64,000 nucleotides of DNA from Rhizobium phaseoli (GCF_003985125.1 NZ_ML133586.1:1-64000); one strand, 5' to 3'; numbered from the stretch's first letter, positions 8,138-16,740 are shown. The notes: generated by a model not told the origin, from the letters alone. Numbers and translations are program-made.

Positions 8138-8686
8138 TCAGGCACCGTTGTTCGTCGTCAGGATTTCCAGCTGGCCGCCCTTGATGACCTTGATGCTGTC
8201 GGCTTGCTGCCGGCTCAGCACGTCTTCGACGGCCTTGGTGAAGACGGCGGGCCCGCGCACCAGCACCAAGCCGCTGGCGGGATCTTCACGCAGCGCATCG
8301 TCCGGCAGCAGCGGGAACAGCGCGCGAATGGCGTTTTGCTCGGTCTTCCAGCTGCGGCCGCCGCGATCGAGGACAACGGTGGAGACCTCCTGCTTCGGCG
8401 CGATGATGATGCGGCTGCCGTCATAGGCGACGAAGAGATTGCTGGCATCGCCAAGCTTGACAAAGGCCTTGGCTCCGCTTTCCCGGACGGACCAGTGCTC
8501 GACCTTGCCGCTCAGCGTCCCGACTGTCGTGACCGGGATGCCGGACATGAAGGACAGCGTCTGGACGACATCGCCAAGCGGCAGGGAGACGACATCCAGG
8601 CGCACCTCCCGCTCGCTGGCGCCGGCCGGTGGAGGAAAGGAGGCCAGCAGTCCGATAGCGGCCATGTAAACAAAACGCGCAAACAT
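8138..8686 (-). CDS. rhcC1: RhcC1 (NolW-like), N-terminal part of the type III secretin
   Basis: A 182-residue protein with a signal peptide (residues about 1-23, ending AGASER). The mature part has secretin N0/N1 domains: LPLGDVVQTLSFMSGIPVTT and the N1-like segment LVLVRGPAVFTKAVEDVLSR. In rhizobia the outer-membrane secretin is split into RhcC1 (N domains) and RhcC2 (pore domain). Only RhcC1 is present here; no pore-forming part occurs within 64 kb. It is divergently transcribed from the needle candidate gene and followed by the SctO-like gene. Confidence 0.75.
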   Translation of the reverse strand: MFARFVYMAAIGLLASFPPPAGASEREVRLDVVSLPLGDVVQTLSFMSGIPVTTVGTLSGKVEHWSVRESGAKAFVKLGDASNLFVAYDGSRIIIAPKQEVSTVVLDRGGRSWKTEQNAIRALFPLLPDDALREDPASGLVLVRGPAVFTKAVEDVLSRQQADSIKVIKGGQLEILTTNNGA

Positions 8687-8940
8687 CTGAGTTTACCTCA
8701 CGATCCGGATATCGCCCGACAACTAATGAACGAATGAAGGCAGGGGCTGCGAAATCCAATCTATTAATAATTATCTGATCTACTGTTGCAGATCATCGGT
8801 CCCCTGGGAACAGGACGGATATCCATTTCGCGCATTTGTTGTACATATCGCGAATTAATAACTTTTTAACATAAGCTATTGAATTCGATCTTGAATTCTG
8901 CAAGGCTCTGGCCGCCAAAACCATGCAAGGAGTTCAAGAC
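8687..8940. promoter_or_regulatory. Divergent promoter region of the type III locus
   Basis: An AT-rich intergenic region (for example ATTAATAATTATCTGATC near 8762 and GAATTAATAACTTTTTAACA near 8851) separates the leftward rhcC1-sctO pair from the rightward needle-sctD-sctV genes. Promoters for both directions must lie here. I could not match a complete tts box or hrp box. The ribosome binding site AAGGAG at 8927 serves the needle gene. Confidence 0.5.
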
Positions 8941-9099
8941 ATGGCTAGTACTTCGACACTTGATGCGGGCATCGGCTCGGCGATTTCCGCCTTCAAGTCG
9001 GCCCAGAACGAAGCGACCGAGCAGAGCCTGAAGGTTGCAACCGAAATCACCAAGATCAACGGCGTCGCAAACGCCATCAAGAAGATCGGCCCAGGCTGA
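8941..9099 (+). CDS. Small helical protein, candidate type III needle/pilus subunit (SctF-like)
   Basis: A 52-residue protein, MASTSTLDAGIGSAISAFKS onward, ending with KINGVANAIKKIGPG. It starts eight bases after a strong AAGGAG. The small size, helical amphipathic content, lack of a signal peptide and first position in the sctD-sctV operon fit a needle or T3-pilus subunit (SctF/NopA-like). A strong hairpin follows at once, which would keep this gene's transcript level above those downstream, as expected for a structural subunit. Sequence alone does not prove it; a small secreted regulator is possible. Confidence 0.5.
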   Translation: MASTSTLDAGIGSAISAFKSAQNEATEQSLKVATEITKINGVANAIKKIGPG

Positions 9100-9110
9100 T
9101 TGAAACAATG

Positions 9111-9134
9111 GCGAGACGGGTTCGCCCGTCTCGC
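9111..9134 (+). terminator. Hairpin after the needle candidate gene (attenuator)
   Basis: A perfect 10-bp stem GCGAGACGGG / CCCGTCTCGC closes a TTCG tetraloop. It is followed by TTCCCC instead of a long T run, so partial termination or 3'-end protection of the upstream message is more likely than full termination. Confidence 0.6.
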
Positions 9135-9187
9135 TTCCCCGCTCTCGAAGACAATAAAAGCCGCTCGACGGACGGTTCGGGAACAAG

Positions 9188-10156
9188 ATGGTTATGGATC
9201 TAGATTCCTCTTCGCCGACATTCAGAGGTAACGCCGGCAACGCTGCGTCAGGCAGCGGCGGACCGGTCTTGCGCATCACGCGTGCCGGGCGCAGCTCCAA
9301 TCTGCCGCTGACGGCGGAGCGGCAGGTGGTCGGCGGCAGCGCCGATTGCGACCTGATCATCCTCGGCGCCAAACCAGAACCCGCCTTTGCCATCAGTTTG
9401 CAGCGCTCCCGCGGCTCCGACACGGTGTCGTTGACCGCGCTGCGGGATGACGTCGTGATCAACGGTCGTTCCATCCCACGCGATCGGACGATGACCCTTA
9501 CGAAGAGGCAGACCATCTCCTTCGACGGCACGGCCTGCGAACTCGAAGGTCTCGGCGCCGGGCGCGTGCGGTTCGCGCCACGCCGGATTGCGGCTGCCGG
9601 CCTTCTCGGGCTGGCGGCGTTGCTTTTGCTGGCCGGGCTTTACAACAGCGATGCGCCGGCTCACGAAGCCCCGCTCGTCAGGGTTTCCGCCGCGCCGGAA
9701 CCGGCGCCGTCATCGGCGGCAATTGCTGCCGAAATCCGCCAGGTCATTCGTATGGCTCAGCTTCCCCAAGATCTGAGCATCGTCGCCACCGCCGACGAAA
9801 TTCGCATCGGCGAAGGATCGCGCCCTCTCTGCCTGCCCGACAAGGCCAAGCTGCGCAGCATCATCGCCTCGATGAGCCGGCGCGGTTCCGTTTCCATCGT
9901 CGATCTCACCGCCCTCTCTTCCGGTCTCGACGGCTTCGTCGCCGCCGCCGGCTATACGCCCGTCAGATTCATCATCGGCTCCGACGGCCGCCGCTACGAG
10001 GAAGGCGATGTCGTTTCGAGCGGCTGGCGGATCAAGGAGATCGGCAAAGACCAGATGACCGTTTCCCGCGACAGTGAGGACGATACGGTCAATTTCGCCC
10101 CCGCCGGCAGTGCCGAGCCGAAGCTCGCCGAAATTTCCAGCAGCGAACAAGAATAG
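9188..10156 (+). CDS. sctD: Type III secretion inner-membrane ring protein SctD
   Basis: A 322-residue protein. Residues about 25-125 form an FHA-like cytoplasmic domain (VLRITRAGRSSNLPL, RQVVGGSADCDLIILG), followed by one membrane helix (AAAGLLGLAALLLLAGL, about 135-152) and a periplasmic part with ring-building-like modules (IRQVIRMAQLPQDLSIVATA; GYTPVRFIIGSDGRRYEEGD). This layout is that of SctD (YscD/PrgH type), which forms the outer ring of the basal body with the lipoprotein SctJ. The start ATG 9188 has an ATG alternative at 9194. The gene precedes sctV by 23 bases. Confidence 0.75.
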   Translation: MVMDLDSSSPTFRGNAGNAASGSGGPVLRITRAGRSSNLPLTAERQVVGGSADCDLIILGAKPEPAFAISLQRSRGSDTVSLTALRDDVVINGRSIPRDRTMTLTKRQTISFDGTACELEGLGAGRVRFAPRRIAAAGLLGLAALLLLAGLYNSDAPAHEAPLVRVSAAPEPAPSSAAIAAEIRQVIRMAQLPQDLSIVATADEIRIGEGSRPLCLPDKAKLRSIIASMSRRGSVSIVDLTALSSGLDGFVAAAGYTPVRFIIGSDGRRYEEGDVVSSGWRIKEIGKDQMTVSRDSEDDTVNFAPAGSAEPKLAEISSSEQE

Positions 10157-10179
10157 GCGATGGCGTCGGAAGCCGGATC

Positions 10180-12111
10180 ATGAAGGTAAGGTCATCCGCC
10201 ATCGCCATGCTTGCGCAACGCACCGATATGCTGCTTGCGGTGTTTTTCGCCTCCGTCGTGACGATGCTGGTGCTGCCGCTTCCGACAATCGTTCTGGACG
10301 TGCTGATCGCTTTCAATCTCTCCTTCGCTTTCGTGGTGCTGATCACCACGACCTATCTGAAGAGCGTGCTTGAAATCTCGACCTTTCCCGCGGTCATTCT
10401 GATCGGCACGCTGTTCCGCCTGGCCTTGACGATTTCCTCGACCCGGCTCGTGCTGGCGGACGCCGATGCCGGCGAGATCATCATGGCCTTCGGCGATTTC
10501 GTCGTTGCGGGAAATGTCGTCGTCGGGCTGATCATTTTCCTGATCGTGGCGCTGGTGCAGTTCATCGTGGTGACGAAGGGCGCCGAGCGCATCGCCGAGG
10601 TCGGCGCGCGTTTCACGCTCGACGCCATGCCCGGCAAGCAGCTCGCCATCGACAGCGACCTGCGTAACGGCCATATCACCACGGAAGCCGCGCAGAAGCG
10701 CCGGTCGCGCCTCGAACAGGAGAGCCAGTTCTTCGGGGCGATGGACGGCGCGATGCGCTTCGTCAAGGGCGATGCGGTCGCAGGATTGGTGATCGTCGCC
10801 GTCAATCTCATCGGCGGCCTGGCGATCGGTATCTTCCAGAAGGGCCTGAGCTTCGCCGAGGCCGCCCATCTCTATACGCTGCTGTCGATCGGCGACGGTC
10901 TGGTGTCGCAGATCCCGTCCATTCTGATGGCAGTCTCGGCCGGTATCGTCGTGACCCGCGTGTCCGATGACGGCAACGGCAGTCTCGGCAGCGATATCGG
11001 CCGCGAACTCTTCCGGGAGCCCCGTGCATTGGCGATTGCGGCGGCGCTGACGATCTGCGCGGGCTTCGTGCCGGGATTTCCCACAGGCGTGCTCGGCGCG
11101 ATCGGCCTGTGTCTGGCGGGCCTTGCCTTCATGGTGCATCGCCGGCGCGCCGGCCCAGCCGCGGCCGGATCGGCAAATGCCGTGGAAAGCGCCAATTCCT
11201 ATCCGCTCGACAGGACGAAATATGGCGATCCCGTCATCGCCACCGTCGCGGTGGAAACGCTGGCGCGGCTTGAGGCGATGCGACTCGGCGAAATGCTGGA
11301 CGGGCGGATCCGCATGGCGGCGCGCGCCGTCGGCGTCTCCGTGACGGTGCCGACGTTCAACGCCGATCCCCGCATGGCCGAGGATCTGATCCACCTTCAG
11401 GTCGAAAACGTGCCCGCCGGTCTCGTCAGCTGCGGTCCCGAACGGACGGCCGAACAGATTGCCGACGACATCGTGCGCATCGTCCGCCGCCATATCGGCG
11501 CCCTGTTCAGCGTCGACGACGCGGCACAATGGCTGGGCAGCCTCGAACCGCGTCTCGGCAAACTGGCGATCGACGTCGCCACCCAGGTGCCGCTGATGCT
11601 GACGGTCGCGGTCGTCAGACGCCTGCTGGATTCCGGCGTGACGCTTTCCCAGCCGCGCGGACTGCTGGAAGTGATGCTGCACGCCGGCACCGATCACGCG
11701 CCGGATGCCCTGGCCGAAATGGCGCGCGCCGCGCTGGTCAAGCAGATCGCCTTCGGGCTTCTCGACCGGCGCGGATTGCTGCCGGCGCTGGTGCTTCCCG
11801 CCGAATGGGACCACTTCATCCGCTCCTATGACGCCGCTGGAGCGACCGAGAAGATCGAGATAGCCGAAAGGCTGCGCCTGCTGGCCGAGAAAGCCAGGCA
11901 GGCTCTCGAGGACGCCAACGAGCGGGGATACGATCCCATCATCATCGTGCCGGGCGAGTGGCGCCTGCTCACCCAGACGCTGATGATCCACCACAACTGC
12001 CGCATTCCGGTGCTGGCGGCGGAGGAGATCGACAGGGATATAACGATCGAAACCATCGGAGAGATCGGGCAAATCCGGAACGCTGCCGGCTCCAAACAAA
12101 GGCCGGGCTGA
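10180..12111 (+). CDS. rhcV: Type III secretion export gate SctV (RhcV)
   Basis: A 643-residue FHIPEP-family protein. The N-terminal third has about eight membrane helices, with the conserved TLFRLALTISSTRLVL, GAERIAEVGARFTLDAMPGK and GDAVAGLVIVAVNLIGGLAI segments. The C-terminal part is the cytoplasmic nonameric ring domain. It is the export gate that receives substrates and chaperones and couples export to the proton gradient. Length is somewhat below the usual 680-700 residues but all regions are present. The opposite strand carries a 919-codon open frame, a by-product of high GC codon use. Confidence 0.95.
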   Translation: MKVRSSAIAMLAQRTDMLLAVFFASVVTMLVLPLPTIVLDVLIAFNLSFAFVVLITTTYLKSVLEISTFPAVILIGTLFRLALTISSTRLVLADADAGEIIMAFGDFVVAGNVVVGLIIFLIVALVQFIVVTKGAERIAEVGARFTLDAMPGKQLAIDSDLRNGHITTEAAQKRRSRLEQESQFFGAMDGAMRFVKGDAVAGLVIVAVNLIGGLAIGIFQKGLSFAEAAHLYTLLSIGDGLVSQIPSILMAVSAGIVVTRVSDDGNGSLGSDIGRELFREPRALAIAAALTICAGFVPGFPTGVLGAIGLCLAGLAFMVHRRRAGPAAAGSANAVESANSYPLDRTKYGDPVIATVAVETLARLEAMRLGEMLDGRIRMAARAVGVSVTVPTFNADPRMAEDLIHLQVENVPAGLVSCGPERTAEQIADDIVRIVRRHIGALFSVDDAAQWLGSLEPRLGKLAIDVATQVPLMLTVAVVRRLLDSGVTLSQPRGLLEVMLHAGTDHAPDALAEMARAALVKQIAFGLLDRRGLLPALVLPAEWDHFIRSYDAAGATEKIEIAERLRLLAEKARQALEDANERGYDPIIIVPGEWRLLTQTLMIHHNCRIPVLAAEEIDRDITIETIGEIGQIRNAAGSKQRPG

Positions 12112-12144
12112 TAGAGCAAGTGAAGTAGACGAGACCAACTGGGG

Positions 12145-13068
12145 ATGAATGCAATGTGTGGCGTAGATGGACAAAGGCCCATAGACTTCGACAGAACCTC
12201 CCGTTTCGACCTTGAGTCCGATTGCCTTGGCGGCAGCAATAGGGCCGACACGGATTTCACCGCCATCCGAACCCGCAAGGTCTCGCCCTTCGAAGATTTC
12301 TCCGGCAACCCGCCGACGCTGACCTCCTATGTGCCGAAGTCGCGGGAAACGTCGGAAAACGGCATGGATTCCGACCCCAAGGATCTGCTGCGCAAGCACA
12401 TCAACTGGCAATCCCACTCCAAGAAGGTGGATCCATCCGACGAGAAACAGGCCACGACTTTGCAGACCACGACGGAAAAACCCGACCTCTCGAAAGAGGG
12501 CAGCGTCATCGTCGTCAACGAGCCGATCGTCGTGGATGGCGGCGTGTTCGACGGCAAGGGCGCGACCTATACGGCCTCGTCCAAGCTCGGCGATGGCGGC
12601 CAGTCCGAAACCCAATCGCCGCTGTTCATTCTCAAGAACGGCGCCACGCTCAAGAATGTCGATCTCGGCGAGAATGGCGCCGACGGCATTCACGTCTATG
12701 GCGGCGCGACGCTCGAAAACGTCAATTGGCAGAATGTCGGCGAGGATGCGCTGACGGTAAAAAGCGCCGGCGACGTCACTATTATCGGTGGCTCCGCCAA
12801 GGGCGCGACCGACAAGATCTTCCAGATCAATGCCGACACGAGGTTCTATCTGAAGGATTTCGTCGCTGACGGCTTTACCACGCTCGTGCGCACCAACGGC
12901 GGCAAGCAGATCGACGCCGACGTCACCATCGATGGCGGGGCGTTCTCCCACGGCAGCAACGTCTTCCGCACCGACAGCTCACTTGCCAGCGTGACGTTCC
13001 TCTCCGATATCACGCTGGACGATGTGAAGAACTGGACGCGTGTAGGTGACAACCAATCGGGCGTCTGA
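12145..13068 (+). CDS. Pectate-lyase-like (PL3) right-handed beta-helix protein, candidate type III effector
   Basis: A 307-residue protein without a signal peptide. Residues 1-115 are polar and disordered-looking (rich in Ser, Thr, Asp, Lys). From about residue 125 it shows the PL3 pectate lyase pattern: GADGIHVYGGATLENVNWQN, then VGEDALTVKS, and GATDKIFQIN. Cysteines usual in PL3 enzymes are missing. HrpW-type harpins of plant-associated bacteria have the same layout of a polar secreted N-terminus plus a PL3 domain. Position directly after sctV supports secretion by this system. The start is ATG 12145 or ATG 12154; the latter lies nine bases after GGGG. Confidence 0.7.
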   Translation: MNAMCGVDGQRPIDFDRTSRFDLESDCLGGSNRADTDFTAIRTRKVSPFEDFSGNPPTLTSYVPKSRETSENGMDSDPKDLLRKHINWQSHSKKVDPSDEKQATTLQTTTEKPDLSKEGSVIVVNEPIVVDGGVFDGKGATYTASSKLGDGGQSETQSPLFILKNGATLKNVDLGENGADGIHVYGGATLENVNWQNVGEDALTVKSAGDVTIIGGSAKGATDKIFQINADTRFYLKDFVADGFTTLVRTNGGKQIDADVTIDGGAFSHGSNVFRTDSSLASVTFLSDITLDDVKNWTRVGDNQSGV

Positions 13069-13129
13069 GACGCCCGACCACCGGAACCGCAAAGCGAAGA
13101 TCAAGCGGGCGGCTTAGGCTCCCGCTTTT
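13057..13129. terminator. Two hairpins between the convergent lyase and sctU genes
   Basis: TCGGGCGTC / GACGCCCGA (13057-13077) forms a 9-bp stem whose loop is the TGA stop codon of the lyase gene. AAGCGGG / CCCGCTT (13103-13127), followed by TTC, forms a second stem. Together they can end transcription from the left; the second overlaps the end of sctU on the other strand. Confidence 0.5.
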
Positions 13130-13926
13130 CATTGCCGGCCTGGTCCTTGCCTGCGCGGCGGGCTGCTGCGCATTTCCGCGCCGATTTGCCGGCGCGCCGA
13201 TTTCAGCTTCGGGTCGCCCTGGGTATCCTTGTATTCGCGCCGCGCCTCGGTCTTGGTCATGCGGTGTTCGTGCCTGAACAGCGCGCGCGAAATGCGGATA
13301 TCGAAAAAGGCCGCCGCCACCATGATGCCGGCGGCAATGACGAGGATCGAGCCGAGGAGATGGGCTGTCGTGGAGAGCGTGCATGCTTCTCCGCAAAGAG
13401 GCGACCAGAAGATGCTGTTGAGGAAATAGAGGATCGCACCGCCGCCGGCGGCGGCGAGCAGGACAAACTTGACGAGCCCCTTGACGAACTCGGCGATGCT
13501 CGCGAGCGAAAAAAGCCTCTTGATGCCCTCGAACGGATTGAGCCGGGTGAAATCGAAGCTCATATGTTTGAACGATACGGGAAACCCCTGCCCGTCGAGG
13601 ATCGACACCAGGATGGTCGCGGCAAGACCCATGGCAAGCGGCAGCCACATGAGATCGAGCAGCGCCACGCCGGTTTCGCTCAAGCCGACAGTGACGGCGT
13701 CGGAGAGGTCGGCCCGCGCGGCGGACTGCAGGCCGCTATCGAAACTGCGGGTGAAATCCTCGAGGATATCAGGCAAGCCCCAGGTGACGTAGACGGCGAT
13801 GGCAAGAACGGAGATCGCAACCGGGATTTCCTTCGAGCGGGGAACCTGGCCCTCGCGGCGGAGCCGATCGAGCTTCACCCGGCTCGGCGGCAGGGTTTTT
13901 TCTTCGGTATCGTCATTTTTGGCCAT
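13129..13926 (-). CDS. rhcU: Type III export switch protein SctU (RhcU), lacking the autocleavage domain
   Basis: A 265-residue FlhB/YscU-family protein. The N-terminal KTLPPSRVKLDRLRREGQVP and four membrane helices are normal, as is the linker MTKTEARREYKDTQGDPKLK. Sequence ends 15 residues after QIGAEMRSS, where family members go on for about 90-100 residues through the NPTH self-cleavage site. None of the three frames beyond this point encodes NPTH, and the next gene is reached within 60 bases. A one-base shift would give a different short tail ending GNEKREPKPPA, still without NPTH. The gene overlaps sctT by 14 bases. It can build the gate but not the usual substrate switch. Confidence 0.85.
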   Translation of the reverse strand: MAKNDDTEEKTLPPSRVKLDRLRREGQVPRSKEIPVAISVLAIAVYVTWGLPDILEDFTRSFDSGLQSAARADLSDAVTVGLSETGVALLDLMWLPLAMGLAATILVSILDGQGFPVSFKHMSFDFTRLNPFEGIKRLFSLASIAEFVKGLVKFVLLAAAGGGAILYFLNSIFWSPLCGEACTLSTTAHLLGSILVIAAGIMVAAAFFDIRISRALFRHEHRMTKTEARREYKDTQGDPKLKSARRQIGAEMRSSPPRRQGPGRQ

Positions 13927-14722
13927 GGGTCACCTCCAGCATGGCTTTCACCTCGTTGAATCCGTCGATCCAGAGATCGTGGAAATAGCTGGAGATAAAG
14001 GCCGTGTAGATGACGAGAATGACCACGACCGCGAAGTTCTTGATGGCCGGCAGGCTATCGTTCAGCGGGAATTGTTTCGACGAGCGGCCAACGAAGGCCA
14101 GCGACAATTCGAGCGCGCAGGTGACGATCATGAACGGGGCGGCAAGCAATCCGGCCGCTTTGAACAGCCGGCCGAATACACCGAGGATCATGTCGAGCGG
14201 ATCGTCGGGCATGGCGGGCATGAGCTTGAAGAGCGGCCAGAACTCGAACGACTTGTAGAAAATCGCGACCAGATCGATGATGCCGCCGGCGCTGACGAAA
14301 ATCACCAGGGCGATCGACATCATCAGCGAACCGAGCGGCGCGGTTTCCAGCGCGTTGATCTGGTCGAAGAGATTGGCGGCATTGGCACCGCGATAGACAT
14401 CAGTCATATCACCCGCCGCCTGGGCCGCCCAGAAGGGAATGCCGAGCCCCATGCCGACAAGCGCCCCGAAGCAAAGTTCCTTCATCGAAAGGGCGGCCAG
14501 ATCGAACCAGGACGTATCCCCCAGCGCCAGCGTCGAATAAGCGAAGGCGACGGAGGGCGCCGACAGGCCGATTGCGAGGCCGAAACGCAGGATGCCGACG
14601 ATGCTGAACAGCGAGAAGATCGGGAAGATCAGCAGTATCCCGAGCGCGCGGGCGGCGCCGAGCATGGCTGCGGCCGGTGCCGCGACCTCGATGCCGACGA
14701 GCGGAAGATGATCCGGCCCCAT
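13913..14722 (-). CDS. rhcT: Type III export apparatus protein SctT (RhcT)
   Basis: A 269-residue integral membrane protein of the FliR/SctT family with six to eight predicted helices (AARALGILLIFPIFSL, GALVGMGLGIPFWAAQAAGD, GSLMMSIALVIFVSAGG). It stacks with SctR and SctS to form the export gate complex in the basal body. Its 3' end overlaps the sctU start by 14 bases, which suggests translational coupling. Length is normal. Confidence 0.9.
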   Translation of the reverse strand: MGPDHLPLVGIEVAAPAAAMLGAARALGILLIFPIFSLFSIVGILRFGLAIGLSAPSVAFAYSTLALGDTSWFDLAALSMKELCFGALVGMGLGIPFWAAQAAGDMTDVYRGANAANLFDQINALETAPLGSLMMSIALVIFVSAGGIIDLVAIFYKSFEFWPLFKLMPAMPDDPLDMILGVFGRLFKAAGLLAAPFMIVTCALELSLAFVGRSSKQFPLNDSLPAIKNFAVVVILVIYTAFISSYFHDLWIDGFNEVKAMLEVTHGQK

Positions 14723-14732
14723 CCGCCTCGCC

Positions 14733-15002
14733 TCACTGAACCATGGTCGGGAAGTCGTTGAGGATGTGAACGGAATGTTCGATCAGCGGCGTTGCCAACA
14801 CCCGGCCGAACAGCAGCAGGGTGATGGAGATCACGAAAATCTTGACGATCTGCGCGATGGTCTGTTCCTGGATCTGCGTCGCCGCCTGGAAGATGGCGAT
14901 GACGAGGCCGAGAAGTGCGGCAAGGCCCAGAATAGGGCCGGCCAAGGCGAAGGTCGCCATCACGGACATGCCGATTTCGGCTGCGACCTGATCCTCACCC
15001 AT
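14733..15002 (-). CDS. rhcS: Type III export apparatus protein SctS (RhcS)
   Basis: An 89-residue protein with two membrane helices and the family hallmark GLVIAIFQAATQIQEQTI. It is the FliQ-type subunit of the export gate. It lies between sctR and sctT, 10 bases before sctT, at the usual length. Confidence 0.93.
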   Translation of the reverse strand: MGEDQVAAEIGMSVMATFALAGPILGLAALLGLVIAIFQAATQIQEQTIAQIVKIFVISITLLLFGRVLATPLIEHSVHILNDFPTMVQ

Positions 15003-15067
15003 GACGGCAAGCCTTTCCGGTCTGCGCGGCAGGCACCCGAACCGGTGCGTTCGTCATGGCAGGCTGC

Positions 15068-15721
15068 TCACTGCGCATAGGATAGCACCAGACCTTCCAG
15101 CAGTCGCCGCCAGCCGTCGATCGAGACGAAGAGCAGCAGCTTCAGCGGCGTTGAAACCACCGTCGGCGACATCATCTGCATGCCGAGCGCCACGAGAATG
15201 GCGGAGACGGCGAAGTCGATCATCAGGAAGGGCAGATAGATCAGAAATCCGATTTCGAATGCCCGCGTCAGTTCCGAAACGAGGAAGCTCGGCGTCAGAA
15301 CGGTGATGTCGTCGGAGGCGATCGGGCTAACCGGTGCGTTTGCCCAGATTTTCTGCGATGCCTGGACGAAAAAGTCGCGGACCTCGGCATCGGAAAATTT
15401 CAGCATGAAATCCTTCAGCGGTGCCGCCACCTTGACCATGCCGTCCGCCATACCACTGACCGTGGCGAAATCGCCGCTATGGGCGAGCAGCAATTGCCAG
15501 CTGTTCTGCAGCACCGGGTTCATCACGAAGGCCGAGAGCACGATGGCGATCGCAAAGACCAGGAGATTCGGCGGTGTCTGCTGGATGCCGATCGCATTGC
15601 GCACGATCAGGAGAACGACCGAAATCTTGGTAAAGGAGGTTGCTATCACGGCAATGACCGGCAGCATCGAGATCGCCGCCATCGCCACGAGGCTCTGGGC
15701 AAGAGGAAAGGTCTGTTCCAT
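15068..15721 (-). CDS. rhcR: Type III export apparatus protein SctR (RhcR)
   Basis: A 217-residue FliP/SctR-family protein with four membrane helices. Diagnostic segments are ATSFTKISVVLLIVRNAIGI, QQTPPNLLVFAIAIVLSAFV, LTPSFLVSELTRAFEIGF and LVALGMQMMSPTVVSTPLKL. It forms the core of the gate channel with SctS and SctT. It overlaps the sctQ stop by one base. Confidence 0.93.
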   Translation of the reverse strand: MEQTFPLAQSLVAMAAISMLPVIAVIATSFTKISVVLLIVRNAIGIQQTPPNLLVFAIAIVLSAFVMNPVLQNSWQLLLAHSGDFATVSGMADGMVKVAAPLKDFMLKFSDAEVRDFFVQASQKIWANAPVSPIASDDITVLTPSFLVSELTRAFEIGFLIYLPFLMIDFAVSAILVALGMQMMSPTVVSTPLKLLLFVSIDGWRRLLEGLVLSYAQ

Positions 15722-16740
15722 CAGTCGTGCAGCATTGTCACGCGAACGGCGCTCAATCCATCCACGGAGATAATTTCCCCCCGCCCGATGACACGGCCCT
15801 GGGCGATGATATCGACGGCATCCGTCAGCGGCCTGTCGAGATTGAAGACATAACCTTCGCCGATCGTCTCGAGTGTGCGAAGCGGAAGCTCCAGCCGTCC
15901 TGCATCGAAGACCAGCTTGATCGGGATGCTGTCGACAGGCGACGGACGCGGCTCGCCCTGCAATTCCTGATCGACGGTTTCATTCGTCATGAAATGCCTC
16001 ATTGGTCCGGTTGGCGTCGACAGAAGCGGCTCGGTGAGGACCGCGCCTTTGTCCGATCGCATGCAGGTTGCAAGGTAACGTTCACCCGTGATCGCGATCA
16101 CGGTCTCCGGCGCCGCCCCATCGATGACGATGCCGTCCCCCAATCGCAGGGATTTGATCTCACCGACCGACAGCACGGCATAACCGCGCCGGATGCCGAC
16201 GGTCGTCGTCAGGGCATCGAGCGTGCGGCGCGGCAGGCGGCTCGCCCAGCCGACCAGCCCGTTCAGAAAAGCCTCGTCGAAGCGGCCGCTCAAGGGCAGG
16301 CTCATGCCGTTCCAGCCGATTTCGAAGCCGAAATTGCCGCTGGCATCCGGCTGCGGCTCCACGCCGATCTGCAGCAGCGACAGGCTGATGCCGATCTTGT
16401 TCTCGATTGCCTCGAAGGCCTCGACGAACTGATGTTCGACCACCGCCGCCTGTTCATGCGGCGACAGTTTTTCCCAGAGGAGCAGCGGTTCAAGCCTTTC
16501 GGCCAGCAACCGCAATGCGCCGGCCGACGCAATCAGCATCTGCTCCCGTTCGCCGATGCGGCAGAGAAGACCGACCGGATCGACGATCCGCGCGGCTGCG
16601 ATATCGGGGGACAGTGGGCGAACGGAAAGCGTCTGCTCCCGGACCGGAATTTGCCAGGCGGCGCGCATCATCGTGTCGGAACGGGAAAAGAAGCTCTCGG
16701 CCATCGATGACCGGGGCCATGCGGTCGCTGCGATATTCAT
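15721..16740 (-). CDS. rhcQ: Type III cytoplasmic sorting-platform protein SctQ (RhcQ)
   Basis: A 339-residue protein whose last about 75 residues form a SPOA domain (PIKLVFDAGRLELPLRTLET, then ALTDAVDI-like and GRVIGRGEIISVDGLSAVRV), the mark of SctQ/FliN-type proteins. The rest is the divergent N-terminal region typical of SctQ. It forms pods of the sorting platform with SctK, SctL and SctN. The start overlaps the sctN stop by four bases (ATGA). Confidence 0.85.
   Translation of the reverse strand: MNIAATAWPRSSMAESFFSRSDTMMRAAWQIPVREQTLSVRPLSPDIAAARIVDPVGLLCRIGEREQMLIASAGALRLLAERLEPLLLWEKLSPHEQAAVVEHQFVEAFEAIENKIGISLSLLQIGVEPQPDASGNFGFEIGWNGMSLPLSGRFDEAFLNGLVGWASRLPRRTLDALTTTVGIRRGYAVLSVGEIKSLRLGDGIVIDGAAPETVIAITGERYLATCMRSDKGAVLTEPLLSTPTGPMRHFMTNETVDQELQGEPRPSPVDSIPIKLVFDAGRLELPLRTLETIGEGYVFNLDRPLTDAVDIIAQGRVIGRGEIISVDGLSAVRVTMLHD

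Noticed and set aside
10192..12951. A 919-codon open frame on the minus strand opposite sctV
   Set aside because: It is the antisense shadow of the clear FHIPEP-family gene. The translation is rich in His, Arg and Asp without any domain, as expected from GC-rich codon use.
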